NCBI GenBank assembly: GCA_025331445.1 | Contig: JAIWNE010000017.1 | Coordinates: 1-64,000 of the forward strand | Direction: 5' to 3' | DNA length: 64,000 bases | Source of the DNA: Blakeslea trispora | Taxonomy: Eukaryota > Mucoromycota > Mucoromycetes > Mucorales > Choanephoraceae | Part shown: positions 48,090-60,452 of the stretch, piece by piece | Layout: each line of letters begins with the position of its first letter | Numbering within the stretch: the first letter of the stretch is position 1 | Notes under the pieces: generated by a model | What the model was told of the DNA's origin: nothing | The model's database searches: none | What the model saw: the letters and a program-made list of their open reading frames with translations, nothing else | Program-made: the position numbers and the translations under genes

Positions 48090-49830
48090 CTATAGCTTTA
48101 CTGAATTAAGACTATGCATTACTTTGAAGTAGCTGTGAATTTCATGCATGTGATACAAACCAAACAGCGCACTTTTAAAGAAAAAGTTGGAAATCATTCC
48201 TAATCTAACTTTTGTGGCACTGTTTGTAGGATCAGAAAAGATAGAGGTTATGATTTTGCTAATAGTTCTATCTTGATAAGCAGGCTTGAAGTAGTATTTT
48301 TCAAATGTACCCCAATTTGCATGCTTTTTCATATCTTCAATTCGCTAGCCTAACTGTACGGCCTTTGTACTTGACGCTGATCGGATTGAGTGTGATTCTA
48401 ATACATTCGTATCAATACTTGCCATGGTTCGCAATAGATTGGCCACAGTAGTAGATTGCATGGACCAAAGTTGGTCAGAACTAATTATGTAAGCTAAGAA
48501 AACTGTATGATGTTCTGGTAATGAGAGTCGACAGTCCTTGGAGCGAGTCATAAACATGAACCGTGCACAAGGATTTATTTTGGAGGGTATCCAACACTGT
48601 GTGTTTTGATTGGGCTTCTTTGGGAGCGCGAATATGGAGGGTAACACCTTCTAGACAGTTTTCTTCAGAAAATCTGAAATGCACATCTCGTGTTTGTAAA
48701 GCGTTTAAGTTTGACCTAGGTCACCACATGGTGGCAATACATAGAAGGGTGATTGTTTTCTGTTGTGGTTGTTCTAGTGACAATTTGCTTTTATTGGAGT
48801 ATTTGCAACGAAGATAACTGGTGAATATGACCTAACCCCAAGTTTCGATCTGATAAGGTTTTGCGAGAGGAATTGTCTCCTGCTGTTTAGATCTGAAGAA
48901 GTCCCGAATAAGTATGTTACTAGGAATTGACAATGAATTTGGACATGTTTGTCGGAATACAGATGAAATTGCAGCCCGATATACCCTTAGTTGTTGAATT
49001 GAAAGATGTCGTAAAGACAAGAAGAATCCTAAAAAGTTCTTATTGTTTGATGAGCAACAAGTAGTCCATCGTTTCCAGCATAAATAATATGCTTTGGTTG
49101 TTCTTTTGTAAGCTATTTGAATTAGGTATTCAGCTATTTGCGGCTCTAACTGCCACTATGTGTATCCTTTTTGCAAAGCTTTCAAGCAGCTAATGTCCAG
49201 GTCTTGTTTAGTTGGATGGTGAGTGGTTCTGAACTCGTTGTTTTCAAAACCATTGGGTGCCAGAATTGTGCTGTCCAAAGTAAAACTATGAGTACTGATT
49301 CTCGTGTCTGTTGTTCGTTGAAGTAATGGAGTACCTTCGGAATTAGTCTCCAGGAAGAGTTCAAGTACAGTTTTTTCTCTGAACAAGTTTGGTGAAATGC
49401 ATTGGTGACTGCCGCTTTCGGATCTGGTAGCCAACTCTAGAATGTACGCAGTTGCGTGTTCCGTCTGCTCGCGAAAGCATCGATCTTTAGTGGGTCCCAA
49501 TGGCGAACTATCTTCTTGAACCATTTAGCTGGTAGTTTCCTCTCGAACAATGGTACCTGTCGACGACTCAGCTGATCCGCTTGAATATTTTCTGCACCTG
49601 GAATATGTGAGTATATCATGTTGAGGTTCAGATTGTTTGTTAGTTCCTGAACCTCTAATACTCGGTGTTGGAGCTACTGGAAATTTATCTGGATTTCTCT
49701 CATCAATCTCTTGCTTCAGATTGACAGAATTCAGCATGCTACGTCCTCTCCCTTTGCCCTTCTTTGCTCTCAGCACACTGACTTTTCTCCATTTCTCCAA
49801 TGGATTGAAGGGAGTTCCTGATTAAGCTTT
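48090..49830 (-). mobile_element. Truncated DIRS-like retrotransposon (RNase H end plus tyrosine recombinase)
   Basis: Read on the minus strand, the 5' part encodes MIYSHIPGAENIQADQLSRR and WDPLKIDAFASRRNTQLRTFWSW. This is the segment after RNase H in DIRS-type polyproteins. A tyrosine recombinase follows: LSIQQLRVYRAAISSVFRQTC (N-terminal core-binding part), then FSEENCLEGVTLHIRAPKEAQSKH, IDTNVLESHSIRSASSTKAVQLG (the HxxR box) and ANWGTFEKYYFKP (the Tyr nucleophile region). Frames are interrupted by stops, and no reverse transcriptase is readable upstream, so the copy is dead and 5' truncated. Confidence 0.75.
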
Positions 49831-50292
49831 TCACTTTATTTACATTTTTAATCCCTATCCTGTAAAGAAGTTTTTCCTTTTAAAAAATTACTTTTTACAG
49901 CCGAAAAACCAGTATGTCTTTTGAAGCCATATTGCATCTTAACGTTTCTTTGTCGGAGAAGCCTTCATTGGCAACTTATTCTACCAAAATATGCTATTCT
50001 GTATCGCCTGATTACCTAAATCACATCAAGTTTGCGGGCCTCGCTCAAGACGAGCGCACCACAGCAGGCGTCGAGATATACCAAAAGTAGTCTTACGGAT
50101 ATTACCTTTTCATATCTGCCATAACCAGTACAAGTCAAATACCATTCATTCATCACGCAATCATCCTTAAGCCATTATTATAGATCTCGTTAGCCTCGCG
50201 CAAGCAGGCGCTCCGTCAACCAAGTAGTCAGCCATGCCTATCAAGGAGCTAGTCTTCTTCTAACTTAGAGTAAAATTAAATTGATTATCTTC
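49831..50292. other. Intergenic, with a locally GC-richer patch
   Basis: No gene supported. Two short related words, GCCTCGC(T/G)CAAG...GCAGGCG, occur near 50040 and 50195 and stand out from the AT-rich background. Confidence 0.4.
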
Positions 50293-52259
50293 TTAAACTT
50301 CTTCTATAAGCTCTCGATGATGCTCGCACTCATCAAGTTGTTCGGGGAGCAGAACACCATATTTTCCACCCCTCACTGGCTTCTGCATCTCTTCTTCTGC
50401 CAATTCTGCCAGGTTCAGCCTTTTTTCACCTGTACTTCCTAACTGTTGCATCATTGAAAATTGTTCATGCTCTGCTTTCATCTTATCAATTGTGAAGCAT
50501 GTTTTCACAATCTTGCTCTTTAGACAGAACATATTAGCTAAGGGGCTTTAGTAGGAATCTGTATGCAACATACCTTCAAGGTCCAAGCAAAGACACCAAG
50601 GTCTAGAATTTCAGTTCCTTCAGAGCCAGTCAATGGAATCCTTGTGAACGCAATGTGCTCCAAGACTCGAACGCTGGGGCTTGTTAGACATAGAGACCAG
50701 AAGTGCATATGCTTTCCTATAAAAAAAGACGCATAAATTATATAAGTATGTCAGTAATATATAAGCCAAGGGTAATGGGGAATACAACCTCTTGCATGTA
50801 TGAACAATATCTCTAGTTCTTTGGCTGTCTCAAACTTCGCAAAGCAGTACTTTCGTAATATGTTTCTCAGAAAAGTTAATGCTCCGAAAGAGCCTTTGAT
50901 GTGATCGAAACCAAACCTTGGTTTCTCATTAAGCCCGTATGAACCGGAAGTCTCGAGAAGAAGAATCTCGCTATCCGAGAACTTGATTACACTGTCGGCT
51001 TTATAATTCTCATCTGAAGAGTCCAAGAGTAGCTCACCGGGAAAGAAAGTAAGAGGTGTAGTTGATGTTGTTGCTCCTGTCTTCACAGCCAATTGTATTA
51101 TTGGCCAAACTATTTGATGGTTAAACATAGATTCGCTTTGGTGTAAAGCTGGCTGGTTATGTAAATACATATACCTACGTAAAGTTGCAACGCTCAGTGC
51201 TTTAATTCACCATCGTAATAAATCAAATACTTACATCAAATTAAAATAATCGTATACGTATTTTGCTGTCATGTCATTCTGATCGATTAGTTTCCAATGA
51301 TCATCGCATATTAATGCTTTTGATATAGCCCTTTCTTTTCCCTGGACAAAGTCATGATTAGAATGGGAACTCAAATGGTCGATGCATCCGTTACTTACTT
51401 CTTGTAAGCTTTGCAGTAATTTTAGGGAATAGCTGTTATGTTTCTTGAATGGTGATTTGCCTGTCTGTCTCGTATTATCACCAAGTTGATCATAAAGGTC
51501 TTCATTGTAGTTTGGTTTGCACTTAATTGTGTATCCACATTCGATTATATGATAGTGCTCGAGACTATAGTAATTATATGAGTTGAAAGTTAAGAATAAA
51601 AGCTGTTATAACATACCAGAAATCATGACATTGGCATTCTTCCATATACTCCTTCCAACTCTCCCAGAATTCCTCATTACTACTGATAGTCCAGCATTCG
51701 TCATCCATCTATAAAATAGTAAAGTGGAATAAGGTTTAGTAGGAAGGTCAAGCCATTATTGTAAACCAAACAAACCTTTCTCTTCTTGATGGGTTCGGGC
51801 TGAGAATGACAGTTAACTACGAGCTGAAGGTTAGCGGCAGATTGTCAAAAATGAATTCCACTCACCATTGATAGTGGAGTTGCTGTTGCTCGAAACAAAA
51901 ACGCCTGTGTTGTTGATTATAGTATTTGTCTCTTTTGTTTTTGTTGCTGCTGCTGTGTCTTGAACCTTTACAAGATAATTGTTAGAGATACAATTGAATA
52001 TAGAGACCTTCTTTTTTTTTCTTACTAAATGTCCAAGGTTAGTGTTCACTAGTGCAGGTGCAGCTTTGGAGGCAAGCAGCTTCTTTATGTCATCGATGAA
52101 AGCGTTTTTTGCTGTGGCACGCTTGACCTTTTTATCGCGTAACAAATAGTTGTAATAGCTATTGACATTCCATTCAGAAAAGGGGAACTCTTCAAAGAAT
52201 GTGGATATCTTAATATCTTTGGCGTTGTTAACTTTGTAATTTTTATAATTCTGATTCAT
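50293..52259 (-). CDS. Uncharacterised multi-exon protein
   Basis: At least eight exons can be chained. The start MNQNYKNYKVNNAKD is at 52259 (an upstream Met at 52382 is possible), followed by FSEWNVNSYYNYLLRDKKVKRATAKN. Later exons include MDDECWTISSNEEFWESWKEY, LEHYHIIECGYTIKC, ICDDHWKLIDQNDMTAKYVYDYFN, and the longest, ADSVIKFSDSEILLLETSGSYG. Then come HMHFWSLCLTSP and a final coiled-coil-like exon ending ELIEEV. Two splice junctions are weak (donors GTTGTA and GTTGCA), so a small frameshift cannot be excluded. The pattern of VI-x-ILLLETSG in a multi-exon frame recalls a large uncharacterised family that I associate with Mucorales genomes. No catalytic function can be assigned. Confidence 0.55.
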
Positions 52260-52382
52260 AACAACAAAGCGGATGAGTAAATATAGCACAGCAAAAGCAC
52301 TGCATAAACTCTTTGAGCCATGCTTTTTTATTCGTGGTTTTAAATTAAAATGGTTGATTCTTGGTACACGGACAAAGCACAC

Positions 52383-53950
52383 AGACTAAGAACTCCTAAA
52401 ATAAAAAGAATAGGCGGGGCTGCTGTGTCTGGGGGACTACTTCGCTAGTAGTAAGCAATACGATTGAACACTGTTAGCCAATAAAAGTTGTTACTACCGT
52501 CACTCATTTAAGCTTTTGCACAATGCTTATTGATGAGTGGGCTCATAAAGAACATTGAAAAACATCAAAATTCTCTCTCTTTCTCTCTCTTCTACAAAAG
52601 AGATTGATCAAGAAAATTCCAGTGATTGCAAGCTTATTCGATTACAAATAAGAAACGAAAGTGAGTAAGACAATCAGGCGAGTGAAGTAAGCTTTGTCTC
52701 AGAGATGAAGCCAGTAACGCTCTGCAATCCTTACAAGAGCTGTATTTCGTTTAAAAAACATTATTAGAGGAGTCAATGAAAGACATGCTCTTGAGTAACA
52801 TCATTCTGGATGAACGGTTAGAGGACCTTCTGACTTGCTTGACTGAATGAGAGGCGCATTCCACTGTTTGAGCCCTGAATGCCCCATCTGTCACGAATGG
52901 TCGTGGGATAAGTGGCCGTGACAAGCTGTCTGCCCTTGCTATTGCCATTTCTGGAATTACAACTTTGCTCTTTCAGCAAACTCTTCCTGCTTTCTCTCAA
53001 ACCATCAGTCACTCTAACACTGATTTCAATTACAAAACAGCATCCTTTTGTACAAGAAGCGGTGTATTGGCTGCACGTGAAGCGTGATGAGCAAGGTTGT
53101 AAGTGTTACATAAACTTTAATTGTCTTAAATTGCTAAATCTTCTCCCCCCCCCCCAGACATAACAGTCCTGCTAAAGAATGGCGTTTCATTTTGTTTTCT
53201 TTGAAAGCCAAGAGTAGGGTTTCGATTTCAGGTTTAAACAAATCTCGACCAATCAAGTGCTGATTTTATGGGCCTGTTATTCAAGGTAATTTACCTGATT
53301 ACAGTTTATAGATTTTTTTTTCCTGGGGGAGTCAGCAAGATGATCTATAGATTCAAAATCAAATCTGTCCTCATATAGCTTTTTATTACTTGATAATGAA
53401 ATTCTCTTATCTATAGTAATAGGTCAGTGACATGATAAGACTTATTACGCGTTACTCAATCGAGCTGTATCTTATCCTTACGGTATGCCTATGCATTCGC
53501 AAATATAGCCTATGTCGGTAAGGTGCCTATATTTTTAGTCACATCTATTTGAACTACGCTCATAACTTAAGATCGGTTATACAGAAGTAATACTTGTGCG
53601 ATCGTGTTTGACACTTTTTCTCTTCACCTTAATAAAGGCCTATAATTTGTCTCACTTAACTTACTAAGTTACAAAAAACCTATTCAAAAGACAAATACAA
53701 CATCCACAACTCTCTGTCTCTACCTCTTATATAACTTGTTTTTCATAGTACAATACATAAAACAGACTGTCATTTGACCTTGTGGATTATTGTCTATGAA
53801 ATGATTACAGAGAATCCTCCTCTTTGGCTCATAATGATAAGCAAGAAGTCAGATATCGTCCACTTTTTTTTTGCATCCAATCACAGAACCTGGTTTTTTT
53901 TTAGATAGAGTCAGGACGGCATCCATTCTCGATATCATGTTGGGCGACCA
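52383..53950. other. Intergenic, transposon debris
   Basis: No intact gene. Overlapping minus-strand frames at 52751-53012 look like decayed coding sequence but cannot be assigned. A C10 run lies at about 53147-53156. Confidence 0.4.
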
Positions 53951-53959
53951 TAGTAATTG

Positions 53960-54860
53960 AGCATTTTGATTGCTCTGTCGCTATGGATTAGATTTAGAAC
54001 GACAAAAAGAATAAGGGGAGCTGTTTACATTATAGGTCAACAAGCAATACAGTCGTCGAAGGAGTTATAGTGCTTTATCCAATTGAACCAGTAACTCTTT
54101 TAGCAGATTCAATTGTTTTTTGACAGAGATGACCATCTACCATCAAGCGATATCTTTTCACGCCTGCCTCTAATTTTGACCAAAACAGTTCGATTGGATT
54201 TAAGAAATGGAGAGTAAGGAGGAAGAAATGTGGGCTTTTAGCCACGCTTCATTATTGTTTCTTAAACTTCTGACAAATCGATTAAAAAAGCTGTGTGTTG
54301 AGAGGTTAGTTTCTTGCTCATATTACCTTCCTTTGCTCTCGCAACATCAGGTAAACCCTTCTCTTCGTTACCCGTATACAACTTAGCGTAATGCTGTACA
54401 ATACCAACAAATAGGTCTGCTTGAATTGTTGACATGCCCTGTCTAATAACAAGATTCAGAAGATCTTGGATTTGCTGAGGGGTATAGGAACGGTAGTTAT
54501 TTCTGAATCTACTGTTTGATACAGTCTTTTCTTTGTTGACAGACTCAGCAACCTTCTCACTTCTTGTTGGCTTATCAACTTTGGTGAATTTAGGCGGCTT
54601 CTTCCAAGCTCAACACAAACGCTTCAAGTCAGTCTCTGCTTGAGCTTTCTTTACTTCTGATTCAAGATTGTATTCAGGTTGCCAGTAATATCATTCTATA
54701 ACAAGAGCACTACGCAAGTCCTGCTGAAGTTCTCCAACTTCCATAGGATTTGCAGATAATAACCCCTCGTTCAAATCAAAATAGTTGAAGTATTCCTGTT
54801 GAATGCTCTCGGATGACATGGTCAAAGAAGTATGCGAACTATTCTTATTATCATGTATGA
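53960..54860 (-). pseudogene. Internally deleted Tc1/mariner transposase
   Basis: On the minus strand the N-terminus reads RSYTPQQIQDLLNLVIRQGMS and KLTSQHTAFLIDLSEV (helix-turn-helix region). The catalytic centre is missing. The frame resumes almost directly at KPTFLPPYSPF, then after a one-base shift LNPIELFWSKLEAGVKR and IESAKRVTGSIG. The first two catalytic acidic residues have been lost with the deletion, so it is non-autonomous or dead. Confidence 0.75.
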
Positions 54861-57277
54861 TTTGTGACAACCCTAAAATCGGCCTTTCAAACTTATGGTT
54901 TCAGTAAATAGGCTTTATACGGCACCCGAAAAAATACAGCACATAAAAAAAAATCTTGGTGCGCAAGTTCAGTAGTTTGAAAAACCAATATTCTCTTTTT
55001 ATTTCTTCTTGTCTTTTGTCTCTTTTTTTTTAGCACAATCTCATAAAGCAAACATGGAATTACGCATGCTTGGTTTCATCACTTGAAAGCAACAACGTAT
55101 AAACAAGCCAAAGTTGATCTCAAATTTTATTGGAAAACTTGGCTTGGACTTTTCAGGATCATCTCCAATAATTGAAGTCAATGGTTTGTACTAAAAGGAA
55201 AAGCGTGTTTTTTTAACATGAAACCATTTAGCACAGTAATACAACACTTGAAAGCGAATATGAGTGAGAGCCTAAAGAAGAGGAGAAGGACTAAGCCCGA
55301 AGGGATGAAAATGATGATGTTCTTATAGTACAGGTACTTCTGATGTGACTGAAGAAACCATAAACACAAACTACTGGGGATTGTCTGATTCGTGCCCTTC
55401 ACCTGAATTCTTCTTTTCTTGCCAATTCGTACAGAATAACTCGATTGACAATACAACTTGGTATAAAGAAAAAAAAAAAGAAAAAAATGTAAAGTTATTT
55501 TGTATCATTCTTCTGAAATCAGTATCAGCTACTTGAGCAACTGCTTAAAAAAGATGGATTATGAAGAAGGGATTTTATGAAGTCGCAGGCATCAATGTAG
55601 TATGAATTTGAAGATAAACTATCAGTTATTAATCAAGTCGGTCTTGTTCTGAATAAATGCATTTGATGTCATTTTTTAGCTTTTTTATTCTTGAAGTATT
55701 ACTTATCTGTCCCAATTTTGTAAAGTTGATCATGTCAAAAAAATTACATCTATTAAGCTATTGCTGTACGGGTTCATGACCTGTCTTGCGGCAGCTCTTT
55801 TAATACTTCAATCGGCCTGAAATGTATTTTTATACAAGTTGATTCGCGTCGATCGCAAGATATATGAAAAGAATGTTTTCAATGAAATCACAGCTTATGA
55901 ATTAGGTTTATATCAACACTGCTATAGAATCTTTAGACAAACCAAATCTATCTAAAATGTTCTATGTTGGTAGCAGCCTTTCATTGTTCAGCATCATTTT
56001 CCAAGAGACTCCAATTTCAGCTCATGCTTATGTAGATGGTTCTAAGTTTTATTCTAATTTGCATTCATTCATGCTTGTCTCAAGTCGAGGTTTATAGATA
56101 GTAGTTTCTATGTAGATGACAGAGGCTATCCCCTCTCCTACTAAAACAGGCTTAAGGAGGGAGGGGGGCTTTATAAAGATCTTTACACCCAAGCTATCTT
56201 ATCTTTTGTTCCAAGTCCAAGTCCAAGTAAGGCTTGTTTTCTTTTCTGCTCGAGCAGAGTATGCACAAAGTAAAAGAAATGTTGCTTATGAGCTTCAAAC
56301 TATAAATTGTAAATCTTTTTTTTTCTGTGTGTAAAATTAGCAAGTAATACACATTCATACATGTCAAACATACCTATAAAAAGGAAGAGCTCTACCCCAA
56401 CAATCGTGTAACATAACACATTGATCTACTTGCTAAGCAAGATCAAAAAATCAAAGAAGAAAAGAGAGTATTAACGAATGATGCAAAATACAATCTTATT
56501 TGATTGAAACAGTTATTAGATCAATGACAGGCAGTTTAAGGTCAGACTCTAGGATTTTTCGCTAAATCAGTAAAGGCCCTTTTCTTATCAATCTGATGAC
56601 GGAACAGTCGTAAAGAGATCATGAGCAATTTATTTTCCCACCCGTTTCCCTATCTCTTCACTATTAGGTAACGATGCATCTTTATTGAAAGATGTTTTGG
56701 ACAAGAAGATGGTGATACATTGATAAATTTGTTACCAATTGAATGTTTGACTGAGCCCTTTTCTTTTCTTTTCTTTTTTTGCTTATTACACTCAATGGAA
56801 ATTCTAGTTTATGTGTTTCTTTTTTAGGAATAAACAAGATTTGAATTTCTTTGCAAGTGATGCTTTTCTCTCGTTTTTTTTTTTGAAAAAGATACAAACA
56901 AATGGCGAAATAGATACATAAATTAGATGAATCCCGAGAATAAACAAATAAGCCGATATAACTTCAAATAGGAGAGAAAGAGCGCTGACAGGTGTAGTGC
57001 GATTATTGAGAATCATTCGACATGCTGATTGGGTATAGGTTATTCGAAATTTTATGAAGGCCGCTATTTGGTATTGGTGGTGTAGAATTGCATAATCATT
57101 AGCCAATCAGAGCATACGCTTTTGCAGAACAAAGTGTGCAACAGATAATTGCGCCATTTCATCAAATTTTTAGGTCAAATAAGCGTCAAGTATTTATAAA
57201 GACCGAGTCATTGAATTATTTAGCTTTTTTTTTCTCTTGACCTTTTTCTTCTATTGCCTTAAGGGCTTCTATTCTAT
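54861..57277. other. Long intergenic stretch with faint remnants
   Basis: No intact gene. A plus-strand frame at about 55906-56100 (MFYVGSSLSLFSIIFQETPISAHAYVDG) looks protein-like but is not identifiable. 55178-55456 and 56804-57106 on the minus strand are unsupported. The last ~150 bases are the promoter side of met30. Confidence 0.4.
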
Positions 57278-59000
57278 ATGAACTGTACTACACCCACAGC
57301 ATCCTATTGTTATCGACACAGTCCTGAACTCATAAAGTCGAGAAGCACAGATGGTTCGGATGCAATTCAGCTTCATAAGGCAAGCAAACTTGTTCTTGTC
57401 GATCTATCATAAACTTACCCTTTCCCTATAGGAATTAAATAGGCTGCCTCTTTCAGAACAAAAGGCAATTCGACAAGTATGGGATACTTACAACCAATCC
57501 TCAAAACGAATTCGATTACTGTTACTCAAAGGCATTATCTATCAATCATGTACACCCCAATTGAGTTACATTGCAACTACAGTGAAACCTTTGTTGCGCA
57601 TTGATTTCACCAGCGTTTTTCCACCTGAAATTACAAAACAGATTTTTACTTTATTGGATGCTTCTTCACTTTGTGCAGCCGCTCAAGTCAGTCAGCACTG
57701 GAAGCGATTGGCAGATGATGATTCACTCTGGCACCGTATGTGCGAGCAACATATCAACAAGAAATGTACTAAATGTGGATGGGGATTACCACTCTTGCAA
57801 AAACGCAAAGTAATTCGTGTTAAACGCTCGCATCAAACGATGTCTGAAGGAGAATCGAGGGCTCCTTGCGATCTAAAGACAGACGCCGCTCTTCTACCAC
57901 CTGCTCCTAAACGAGTGGATCGTCGTCCCTGGAAGGACGTCTACAGTGAACGATTGGTCGTCGAACGTAACTGGAGACGCAACAATGCAACTATTCGCAC
58001 ACTTGATAAGCATCATACAGGCGGCATTAGCTCTCTTCAATTCTGCGAGGCCCAAAATATCTTGATTACTGGTTCTTATGACAAGACAGCTATCGTATGG
58101 AATCTGGAGACTGGTGAGCGATTACGTACACTCAAAGGTCATACCCGTTGTATTCGTACCTTACAGTTTGATGATACCAAATTGGTGACCGGCTCTATGG
58201 ACAATACTTTGCGTGTCTGGAACTATCATACAGGTCAATGTATCCGTACATTGGAGGGTCATACAAACGGAGTCGTTCATCTTCATTTCAACTGTCGTAT
58301 GTTAGCAAGTGGTTCTGCTGATGCTACTATCAAGATATGGAACTTTCAGACTGGAGAATGCTTTACCTTAACAGGCCATACCAAGGTAGTCAATCACGTC
58401 AGCATTCAGCAAGGAAGTGCTACCCTTGTTTCAAGTTCGGATGATGGTACAGTCCGTATCTGGGATTTGGATCGACGATCTTGTCTTCGTGTCTTGCAAG
58501 GACATATGGCTCCTGTTCAAACAGCTATTCCTAGCATGCCTGGATTCCTTCATGCCTTCTTTAACAAGAAACAAGTTGAGAAGAAAAGTCTGACAAGCCG
58601 TGCCATGACTCCACCTGCCAGCAGTGACGAAGAAGAAGAGTGTGTCAAGAGAACAGTAAGCCGTGATAAAAACAACCGAGAGCGTTCCTCTGAGCAGGTT
58701 GTCATTTCTGGATCGCTAGACAACACAATCAAAGTTTGGTCTCTAGAGTCAGGCGAATGTCTTCAAACGCTTTTCGGTCATATTCAAGGTATTTGGACAC
58801 TTGCTTATGATAAACTTCGACTTGTGTCAGGTTCGCATGATGGTTCACTTAAACTTTGGGATATTGAAAGTGGACTACCAATGCACTCTTTAGATGGTCA
58901 TGCATCTGCTGTCACTGCTGTCAGCATTAGCGATACAAAGGTTGTTAGTGCTGATGATGAAGGTCATGTTCGTGTTTGGGACTTTGGCATGCAGACATGA
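57278..59000 (+). CDS. met30: F-box/WD40 protein Met30/SconB
   Basis: Substrate receptor of an SCF ubiquitin ligase controlling sulfur-amino-acid metabolism. Exons 57278-57379 and 57432-59000, about 556 aa. The intron begins GCAAGC and ends TATAG (GC-AG type). Features in order: CTPQLSYIATTVKPLLRIDFTSVFPPEITKQIFTLLD (F-box), WHRMCEQHINKKCTKCGWGLPLL, WKDVYSERLVVERNWRRNN, then seven or eight WD40 repeats beginning HHTGGISSLQF and LITGSYDKTAIVWN. The Cys-Gly-Trp linker and TGSMDNTLRVWN repeat match Met30/SconB better than other F-box/WD proteins. Confidence 0.92.
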
Positions 59001-60452
59001 TTGATTTCAGACAAAAGAAAAGAATCTAAATACCCTCTATTTTTTCATTTATTTTTTTGTATATCCTCTTTATTTTCACTTGCATTGTACATTACACACT
59101 ACTTAATAAATAATCCATTGTTGACAAAGAAATTTTCTTTTGTACTATGTATCACAGACTGTCAAACAATATGTTTCTATATGGCTTACAAAAAAAAAAG
59201 GACAGTTGGACATTGGGTTACTAAATCGATTCTGACATGATTTATTTCAAGTAAACACACTCTTCTGGCCATTATTTCAAGGAAAAAAGCTACTTTACTC
59301 TTCTTCTTTTTATTGGTTCATATCTTCTCTATTAAGACTAATGCCTAAAGCGAGCTACCTCTTTTTTTTTTTAAATAGATCATGCATTTAACAAACAGAC
59401 AAGGATTACATCATAGAGGCTGAACAGTAAATCATAAATTATGCTGAGGTATCACAAGTATGTAATTTGAGTTTTCTTTTTTTTGGCTTATGTTGTTATA
59501 ATTGCAAACGGATACACTCGTTGCTTAATATATTACATCAAAAAGGCATGTTTTGAAGCATCCATGATTATACCTTGCTTGAGTGATTTTTACTTGTTTC
59601 AACTATAGAAAAAAAAAACAAAATACCGACTCTAATATAGTCTGTTACCATGAGCCTATCATGAAAGTAGTCGATACTCGTTATACAAATGTATGGTACA
59701 TTGCTTTTTGGTTTACTGATAAACAAATGGCTACTTTTAAGTTGAAATAATGAAAAGAAACGAAACAATCTTAAAGGTATATTGGATGACCTACATACAA
59801 TTATGACACAAAAGAATTAGAATTATGCAGCTAACCCCCCCCCCATTCAAGGACATGGATTTGTTCATTTTATAAAGATGAAATGAAAGAAGCAGTCTGA
59901 GATTGCCTCAATCTGGAACGATGCTTTCTCATTGTCTTGACTTTGATAAACAGGTATGTTTAAATAGACAGTTTCTCCAGGACTACCTACATACATTTGA
60001 TGATTGGGAATAGTGTATTGAAGGCTTCTTTTCAGGAGATTTAGAAACACTATGCAACTATTGAAAAAAAAAAAAAAAGGACAGGAGAACTAGTTTATTT
60101 ATTTTTTTCTCAATGACAAAGGGATCAAAGCAAAAATCAGAAACTCATATGCTGTATTGAATTTATATCACAATTTTGGTTTTGCTCTCCAGGTTTCCAT
60201 ATAGTTACCAATAATGATAGTTTCTTAAATGACTAAACTGCTCTGATTTCCAAAGAGAAACAATGATGAAGACGATCATTTTTTTAGAGTGATCTTATGC
60301 AGCCAGATAACATGTGGTGTTTCAAGGTAGTACACATTGCTTTAAAGTGCTTGATTCTCCGATAAATAAATAAACATCTCTCTCTCTTTTTTTTTGGGTT
60401 TTCCTTTTTTTTCGCTTTTTTTTTTTCTATTATTTCTTCTTTCTTAATCCAA
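59001..60452. other. Intergenic, no gene supported
   Basis: AT-rich, with a C8 run near 59836 and several A/T tracts. Small frames lack recognisable domains. Confidence 0.5.

Noticed and set aside
52751..53012. Possible reverse-transcriptase start of the DIRS-like element
   Set aside because: Only weak resemblance in three overlapping frames, and it is separated from the recombinase by an intact-looking gene.
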